Source: an uncultured Akkermansia sp. (GTDB lineage: Bacteria; Verrucomicrobiota; Verrucomicrobiia; Verrucomicrobiales; Akkermansiaceae). Taken from it: a stretch of 11,512 nt of DNA. Both the position numbers and the translations under genes were made by a program. The stretch is taken from NCBI GenBank assembly GCA_900548895.1, contig URLZ01000052.1:1-11512 (forward strand). Reading direction: 5' to 3'. The first letter of the stretch is position 1. Each line of letters begins with the position of its first letter. The notes below the pieces were generated by a model. The model did not search any database and was not told the DNA's origin. It was given only the letters and a program-made list of their open reading frames with translations. Below, in pieces: positions 7,061 to 11,512 of this stretch.

Positions 7061-7489
7061 ATAGGGCGAGCCCGCCAGCAGCGTGTGCACGCGATAAACC
7101 TGCTCGAGCAGCACCACCAGCGCCAGCTCGTGCTGCATCGTGTGGCGGCCCAGCGAAATCACCGCATCGCAAGCCTCGCGCAGCTCCGGCGTATGCCCGT
7201 CCGCCGCGCCGATGAGCAGCGCCACGCGCTTCACGGCGCGCAGCTGCCAGCTGCGAAAGTGGCTCTCCCACTCGCGCGTGCTCCAATTTGCGCCCCGCTC
7301 ATCCATCGCCAGGCGCAGGCGGCCGCGGCTCGCCTCCAGCAGGCGGCGCGACACCTCCTCCGAGCTCCCCGCCTTCACATAGCGCAGCTCCACTCGCCCC
7401 AGCGGGCGCAGCCTCTGCTCAAAAAACTGCACCCCCTCGCGCGCGTAGGCGATCGACGGCTTCGCCGCCGCCAGAATGAGAATCTCCAT
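7049..7489 (-). CDS. rlmH: 23S rRNA (pseudouridine-1915 N3)-methyltransferase RlmH, 146 aa
   Basis: A SPOUT-family methyltransferase that uses S-adenosylmethionine to methylate the pseudouridine at position 1915 of 23S rRNA (helix 69) in assembled ribosomes; it works as a dimer. The knotted cofactor-binding region is clear: [16 protein letters not shown] at 91-106 and the C-terminal [22 protein letters not shown] (112-133), then GSPYHRD at the end, the expected GxPYH finish. At 146 aa it is slightly shorter than the usual 155-160. The frame is open 50 codons further upstream, but [10 protein letters not shown] at 7489 matches the family N-terminus. The -10 hexamer of its promoter lies only 7 nt upstream, so a leaderless mRNA is likely. 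It is convergent with the DeoR-type gene and divergent from mutS. Confidence 0.95.
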   Translation of the reverse strand: MEILILAAAKPSIAYAREGVQFFEQRLRPLGRVELRYVKAGSSEEVSRRLLEASRGRLRLAMDERGANWSTREWESHFRSWQLRAVKRVALLIGAADGHTPELREACDAVISLGRHTMQHELALVVLLEQVYRVHTLLAGSPYHRD

Positions 7490-7496
7490 ACCCCGC

Positions 7497-7525
7497 AGCC
7501 TACACGAAAAGCCGGCGGCAGGCAA
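7497..7525 (-). promoter_or_regulatory. Promoter of rlmH (predicted leaderless)
   Basis: On the minus strand TTGCCT (7520-7525), a 17-bp spacer and TAGGCT (7497-7502) are followed after 7 nt by the rlmH ATG. The expected start point therefore falls at or within a base or two of the start codon. Confidence 0.65.
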
Positions 7526-7607
7526 GCGCAAACCGCCCGCGCAGCCCCCGCCCCGCCCGGCGCACCGCGCCGCGGCCGTCACCGCCCGCGCACCGCCGCG
7601 AAAAGCC

Positions 7608-7635
7608 TTGAATTCTCGCCCTGCTGCGCTATAAT
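7608..7635 (+). promoter_or_regulatory. Promoter of mutS
   Basis: TTGAAT (7608-7613), a 16-bp spacer and a consensus TATAAT (7630-7635) lie 15 nt before the mutS ATG, predicting a leader of about 9 nt. The stretch between this and the divergent rlmH promoter (7526-7607) is very GC-rich and shows no further site. Confidence 0.85.
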
Positions 7636-7650
7636 GCACCCGTTGAAACG

Positions 7651-10161
7651 ATGGCCGAATCCGCCAGCCTCAGCCCCATGATGGAGCAGTACCTGCGCAT
7701 GAAGCAGTCACTGCCGCCCGACGTCTGGCTCTTTTTCCGCATCGGCGACTTCTACGAAATGTTCTTTGAAGACGCCATCGAGTGCTCCGCCGCCCTCGGC
7801 CTCACCCTCACCAAGCGGCAGACCATCCCCATGTGCGGCGTCCCCTACCACGCCGCGGAAGGCTACATCGGCCAGATCGTCAAACTGGGCAAGCGCGTCG
7901 CCATCGCCGATCAGATGACGACCCCCGTGCCCGGCAAACTCGTCGAGCGCGAAATCACGCGCATCGTCTCCGCCGGCACCCTGGCCGACCTCAGCCTGCT
8001 CAACGCCGGCGAGCACAACTACATCGCCGCCTGCTACCGCGACAAAAAGACCTGGGGTCTCGCCTGCGCCGACCACAGCACCGGCGAATTCACCGTCGCG
8101 GACTACGGCAGCCTCGACGAACTGCGCGAAGAAGTCATGCGCATCAACCCGCGCGAGCTGCTCATCAGCGACGAGCAACGCGAAGACTTCCCCGGGCTGC
8201 CCGTCACCCTCTACTACGACGCCTACACCTTCCTGCCGGGCATCGCGCGCCCGACACTCGAAGCGCACTTCCGCGTCCACAGCCTCGACGGCTTCGGCTG
8301 CTCACACCTCGGCCCCGCCCTCGGCGCCGCCGCCGCCATCCTGCACTACCTGCGCAACCAACTGCGCCGCGGCACCGAGCACCTGCGCACCCTCTCCCTG
8401 CGCCGCACCGAAGGCACCGTGCTGCTCGACGCCGCCAGCCGCCGCAACCTCGACCTCGTCGAATCGCGCAGCGGCGCCAAGGGCACCCTGCTGGCCACGC
8501 TGGACACCACCACCACGCCCATGGGCGCGCGCCTCATGCGCGAATGGCTCCTGCACCCCATCTGCGACGCCGCCGAGCTGGGGCGCCGGCAGGACATCAT
8601 CGCCGCCTTCCTGCAAGAGCCCTTTGCCATGGGCAAACTGCGCGACTCCCTGCGGCGCGTGCGCGACATGGAGCGCCTCACCTCGCGCCTCGCGCAGGGA
8701 GCAGGCAACGCCCGCGACCTGCTGGCCCTCGGCAACTCGCTGGAGAGCCTGCCCTCCATCGCCGAAAACCTGCACGCCATCGCCCTGCGGGAAGCCAAGC
8801 TCGCCCCCCTGCGCGACGCCCTGGGCAACTTTCAGGAGCTCACGGACCTGCTCACCCGTGCCATCGTCGACGAGCCCCCCGTCACCCTCAAAGAGGGCGG
8901 CATGATCCGCGACGGCTACGACGAGCAGCTCGACGAACTGCGCCGCGCCTCGCGCGAAGGCAAAAACTGGCTCGCCGAGCTCGAAGCCCGCGAGCGCGCC
9001 GACACCGGCATCGACTCCCTCAAAGTGCGCTACAACAGCGTCTTCGGCTACTACATCGAAGTCACCAAGGCCAACTACGCCAAAGTGCCCGACCGCTACG
9101 TGCGCAAACAAACCCTCGCCAACGCCGAGCGCTACATCACCGACGAACTCAAGAAGATGGAGGGCACCATCCTCGGCGCCGACGAGCGCGCGCGGCAGAC
9201 CGAATACGAGCTCTTCTGCCGGCTGCGCGACGACGTGCGCCGCTACATCGACCCCATCCAAGCCGCCTCGCGCGCGCTGGCGGAAATCGACGTCCTGCTC
9301 TCCCTCGCCGAAAGCGCGCAGCTGCACCGTTACTGCCGCCCCGTGCTCGACAACTCGCGGCGCCTGCACATCGTCAACGGGCGCCATCCCGTCATCGAGC
9401 AAGCCCCGAGCGCCGGCAACTTCGTGCCCAACGACACCGTGATGGAGGAGCAGACCGACCGCGTCCTCATCATCACCGGGCCGAACATGGCCGGCAAGAG
9501 CACCTACATCCGCCAGGTGGCCCTCATCACCCTCATGGCGCAGATGGGCTCCTACGTGCCCGCCGACGAGGCCCACATCGGACTCGTGGACCGCATCTTC
9601 TGCCGCGTCGGCGCCAGCGACGACATCGCGCGCGGGCAGTCCACCTTCATGGTTGAAATGAGCGAAACCGCGCTCATCCTCAACAACGCCACCGAGCGCT
9701 CGCTGGTCATCCTCGACGAAATCGGCCGCGGCACCGCCACCTTCGACGGCCTCTCCATCGCCTGGGCCGTCGCCGAGCACCTGCACGACGTCATCGGCGC
9801 GCGCACCCTCTTCGCCACGCACTACCACGAGCTCGTCGACCTCCAGCACACGCACCCGGCCGTGAGCAACTGGCACGTCGAAGTGCGCGAATGGAAAGAC
9901 GAAATCGTCTTTTTGCGCAAAGTCCTGCCCGGCCCCGCCGACAAATCCTACGGCATCCAAGTCGCCCGCCTCGCCGGGCTCCCCGAGCCCATCATCAACC
10001 GCGCCCGGCAGATCCTCACCCACCTGGAGATGACAGCCGCCGCCCGCGAGCCCAAAGCCGCCCGACGCAAGCGCGCCCGGGACACCGGCATGCCCGCCGC
10101 GCAGGACGCCGACGTCACCCAGCTGGACATGTTCGACCTGCTCGATCCCGGCACCGATTAA
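7651..10161 (+). CDS. mutS: DNA mismatch repair protein MutS, 836 aa
   Basis: Recognises base mismatches and small loops in new DNA and, as an ATP-driven clamp, recruits MutL. The N-terminal mismatch-reading domain has the Phe-x-Glu motif in GDFYEMF (Phe34, Glu36) that contacts the mispair. The ATPase domain carries Walker [10 protein letters not shown] (from residue 610), Walker [17 protein letters not shown] (Asp689, Glu690) and FATHYHEL. The C-terminal helix-turn-helix dimer contact includes [14 protein letters not shown] (765-778). After a basic linker, the tail has QLDMF (824-828), which fits the beta-clamp binding consensus. Length and domain order are those of the full repair-type MutS1. 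The ATG at 7651 fits the family N-terminus and lies just after a strong promoter; there is no Shine-Dalgarno. mutL is not in the window. Confidence 0.98.
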   Translation: MAESASLSPMMEQYLRMKQSLPPDVWLFFRIGDFYEMFFEDAIECSAALGLTLTKRQTIPMCGVPYHAAEGYIGQIVKLGKRVAIADQMTTPVPGKLVEREITRIVSAGTLADLSLLNAGEHNYIAACYRDKKTWGLACADHSTGEFTVADYGSLDELREEVMRINPRELLISDEQREDFPGLPVTLYYDAYTFLPGIARPTLEAHFRVHSLDGFGCSHLGPALGAAAAILHYLRNQLRRGTEHLRTLSLRRTEGTVLLDAASRRNLDLVESRSGAKGTLLATLDTTTTPMGARLMREWLLHPICDAAELGRRQDIIAAFLQEPFAMGKLRDSLRRVRDMERLTSRLAQGAGNARDLLALGNSLESLPSIAENLHAIALREAKLAPLRDALGNFQELTDLLTRAIVDEPPVTLKEGGMIRDGYDEQLDELRRASREGKNWLAELEARERADTGIDSLKVRYNSVFGYYIEVTKANYAKVPDRYVRKQTLANAERYITDELKKMEGTILGADERARQTEYELFCRLRDDVRRYIDPIQAASRALAEIDVLLSLAESAQLHRYCRPVLDNSRRLHIVNGRHPVIEQAPSAGNFVPNDTVMEEQTDRVLIITGPNMAGKSTYIRQVALITLMAQMGSYVPADEAHIGLVDRIFCRVGASDDIARGQSTFMVEMSETALILNNATERSLVILDEIGRGTATFDGLSIAWAVAEHLHDVIGARTLFATHYHELVDLQHTHPAVSNWHVEVREWKDEIVFLRKVLPGPADKSYGIQVARLAGLPEPIINRARQILTHLEMTAAAREPKAARRKRARDTGMPAAQDADVTQLDMFDLLDPGTD

Positions 10162-10180
10162 AAGCCTCGCGGCCGCGGCG

Positions 10181-10222
10181 CGATTCTCCGCCCAAAAAGC
10201 TCGATTCTCCGCAGAAAAAGCT
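10181..10222. repeat. 21-bp tandem repeat, two copies, downstream of mutS
   Basis: CGATTCTCCGCCCAAAAAGCT (10181-10201) is followed directly by a copy with two changes (10202-10222), 19 of 21 bases identical. It begins 20 nt after the mutS stop, in the 251-nt gap between the convergent mutS and pdxH genes. The rest of that gap is rich in GCCG/CCGAA motifs. I see no clear intrinsic terminator for either gene there. Confidence 0.75.
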
Positions 10223-10412
10223 CGCGGAGCCCCCGGCACCGCCGAAACCCGCCGCCGAGACCCTCCGCCGAAGCCGCCGAAAAAACAGCGGGCATCCCCG
10301 GCGGCGCACACCGAAGCGGCGCATGCGGGAATGCCCGAACCAAGAGACCGAGCCCGGAAAGCCCGGCCACAACACCCGAGGCCGTCTCAGCCAACAGCCG
10401 CTGTGCGAGGAC

Positions 10413-11051
10413 TCAGGGCTGCAAGCGCTCAATCGACCAGCTGCCGTCCGCCTCCAGCGTATACATGAAGCGGTCGTGCACGCGGCCGGGGCCGCCCTGC
10501 CAGAACTCCATGTGATGGGGCACAATGCGGTAGCCGCCCCAGAAATCGGGCAGCGGCACCTTGCCCTCGGCAAACTTGTTCTTCAACTCCGCCAGCTTCA
10601 TCATCAGAAGCTTGCGCGTCGAAATCACCTGACTCTGGTGCGAGACCCAAGCACCGAGCTGAGACTCGCGCGGACGCGTCAGGAAATACTTGAGCGTCTC
10701 CATGCGCGAAATCTTCTCCGCGCGGCCGTAAACAATAATCTGCCGCTCCAGCGTCACCCAAGGCAGCAGCATGCACATCTCGGGATTCGCCTCAATCTCG
10801 CGCGCCTTGCGGCTCGTGTAATTCGTGAAAAACACATAGCCGCGCTCATCATAATACTTGAGCAGCACCGTGCGCAGCGAGGGATGCCCGTCGGGCGTAC
10901 TCGTCGCAATGCTCATCGCATTGGGCTCAGGGATGGCCGCCTTGAGCGCCTGCTTGAACCAACGGTCGAACTGCTCAAAGGGCGACGCCGCCAAATCCTT
11001 GCGATGCAGCGTATCCTTGAGATACTCTTCGCGGAAAGCCGATAAATCCAT
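10413..11051 (-). CDS. pdxH: Pyridoxamine/pyridoxine 5'-phosphate oxidase, 212 aa
   Basis: FMN-dependent cytoplasmic enzyme that oxidises pyridoxamine or pyridoxine 5'-phosphate to pyridoxal 5'-phosphate with O2, giving active vitamin B6. The FMN-binding parts are visible: SLRTVLLKYYDERGYVFFTN (58-77), SRKAREIEANP (80-90) and QIIVYGRAEKIS (104-115). SHQSQVI (137-143), PDFWGGYRIVP (168-178) and the C-terminal GRVHDRFMY with Arg190 and His192 (substrate phosphate and proton transfer in the family) complete it; it ends RLQP. The length is normal. The start at 11051 gives the family N-terminal pattern and lies 6 nt after a -10 hexamer, so the mRNA is probably leaderless. The 85-aa gene lies 73 nt upstream on the same strand, but pdxH has its own promoter. 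Confidence 0.96.
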   Translation of the reverse strand: MDLSAFREEYLKDTLHRKDLAASPFEQFDRWFKQALKAAIPEPNAMSIATSTPDGHPSLRTVLLKYYDERGYVFFTNYTSRKAREIEANPEMCMLLPWVTLERQIIVYGRAEKISRMETLKYFLTRPRESQLGAWVSHQSQVISTRKLLMMKLAELKNKFAEGKVPLPDFWGGYRIVPHHMEFWQGGPGRVHDRFMYTLEADGSWSIERLQP

Positions 11052-11057
11052 ACCCTG

Positions 11058-11086
11058 AGTCTAGCACCCTTCGGCGCGCAGCGCAA
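11058..11086 (-). promoter_or_regulatory. Promoter of pdxH (predicted leaderless)
   Basis: On the minus strand TTGCGC (11081-11086), a 17-bp spacer and TAGACT (11058-11063), with TG one base upstream (extended -10), end 6 nt before the pdxH ATG. The transcript is expected to begin at or next to the start codon. Confidence 0.75.
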
Positions 11087-11124
11087 GAGCGAAGACAAGC
11101 CCGCGCACCAACAGACCGCGCGCC

Positions 11125-11382
11125 TCACTCATAGCGGCGCACAAAAGTCACGCAAAACACACTCTTCTCGCCGGAGAGCAGGCGAATATCAATGCGCCCG
11201 GGGCTGATGCGCACGCGATACGCATCGTGCTCCGCCGGCGGGCGCGGCTGAAAACGGCCGGCTCGCTCCGGAGTCAGCACCTCAGAGCGCAGAAGAGCCA
11301 CGAGATGAGAGCGGCTCATGTGCATCATCTCATCAAACCCATCAGTTGGCAGAGTCAGCTGCGGAATATTCTTGTCGGTCAT
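11125..11382 (-). CDS. Unknown small protein, 85 aa
   Basis: I do not recognise this protein. It is soluble-looking, with no signal peptide or membrane segment. Residues 14-45 (DGFDEMMHMSRSHLVALLR and onward) suggest a helix. The C-terminal half, with YRVRISPGRIDIRLLSGE, CVTFVRRYE and a single Cys, looks like two or three beta strands. The frame is open five codons further upstream, but those codons cover the -10, so the ATG at 11382 is used. The main support for a real gene is its strong promoter ending 6 nt before that ATG, plus a believable globular sequence. It lies 73 nt upstream of pdxH on the same strand; each has its own promoter, so a functional link is not implied. Confidence 0.72.
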   Translation of the reverse strand: MTDKNIPQLTLPTDGFDEMMHMSRSHLVALLRSEVLTPERAGRFQPRPPAEHDAYRVRISPGRIDIRLLSGEKSVFCVTFVRRYE

Positions 11383-11388
11383 AAGGGC

Positions 11389-11416
11389 ACTATACACCCG
11401 AATCTCTCAAAGTCAA
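11389..11416 (-). promoter_or_regulatory. Promoter of the 85-aa gene (predicted leaderless)
   Basis: On the minus strand TTGACT (11411-11416), a 16-bp spacer and TATAGT (11389-11394) are near consensus and end 6 nt before the ATG at 11382. This is the cleanest predicted leaderless start in the window. Confidence 0.8.
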
Positions 11417-11512
11417 GGAGCTTTGTCACCTCCGCGCCGCCGCTGTCGGACTTTCCACGCAGTGCCTCCCGCAGCCCCTCCCGAGCCGCCCTCCACACCC
11501 CCTTTCACACCC
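11417..11512 (+). other. Probable 5' region of a gene starting beyond the window
   Basis: No ORF is supported here. The last 60 bases are C-rich and poor in G, ending in CCTTTCACACCC. This resembles the A/C-rich leaders just before the starts at 4886 and 6190. I infer a plus-strand gene, divergent from the 85-aa gene, beginning just after the edge. Confidence 0.3.

Noticed and set aside
7782..9656. 624-residue open frame on the plus strand, shifted within mutS
   Set aside because: Arg/Pro/His-rich translation of the wrong frame inside mutS.
8302..10311. 669-residue open frame on the minus strand
   Set aside because: Antisense to mutS, with low-complexity Gly/Val/Ala/Asp composition. mutS on the other strand is unmistakable.
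9891..11045. 384-residue plus-strand open frame
   Set aside because: Runs out of frame through the end of mutS, the repeat-bearing gap and pdxH in antisense; Arg/His/Pro-rich.

Overview
This window is GC-rich, gene-dense chromosomal DNA carrying almost only housekeeping genes. I see no mobile element, CRISPR array, phage gene or defence gene. The malate dehydrogenase (328 aa, cytosolic/Thermus-type rather than E. coli-type) and LeuC read most like proteins of the Akkermansia/Verrucomicrobiota group. That is a judgement from memory of the families, not a search, and a different high-GC phylum is possible.

Layout from left to right: the 3' end of an unknown gene with an acidic, disordered tail overlaps (ATGA) a 206-residue polytopic membrane protein. 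A gene-free stretch with a short tandem repeat follows. Next is tRNA-Ser(GCU) on the minus strand with its own promoter and terminator, divergent from mdh on the plus strand. mdh ends in a strong intrinsic terminator. A new promoter then drives leuC and leuD (isopropylmalate isomerase, leucine synthesis). After leuD come two plus-strand genes, each behind a 170-210 nt GC-rich, hairpin-filled spacer: an unrecognised 376-residue protein and a DeoR-type regulator with a diverged effector domain. rlmH (minus) converges on the regulator gene and is divergent from mutS (plus). mutS converges on pdxH (minus), which follows an 85-residue unknown gene, also minus. The last 115 bases look like the 5' region of a gene starting beyond the window.

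The genes do not form one system. They are a TCA-cycle enzyme, a leucine-pathway heterodimer, an rRNA methyltransferase, mismatch repair, vitamin B6 salvage and a tRNA, mostly each with its own promoter.

The most notable feature is how transcription and translation start. Sigma70-like promoters are readable in front of seven genes (-35 near TTGACN, spacer 16-17, -10 near TATAAT), and no coding gene has a convincing Shine-Dalgarno sequence. For rlmH, pdxH and the 85-residue gene the -10 hexamer lies only 6-7 nt before ATG, and for mdh 10 nt, which predicts leaderless or nearly leaderless mRNAs. The other genes begin after short A/C-rich, G-poor leaders. Secondary points are a palindrome and structured leader before the DeoR-type gene, a 17-bp tandem duplication at the 3' end of rlmH, and the two unrecognised proteins.
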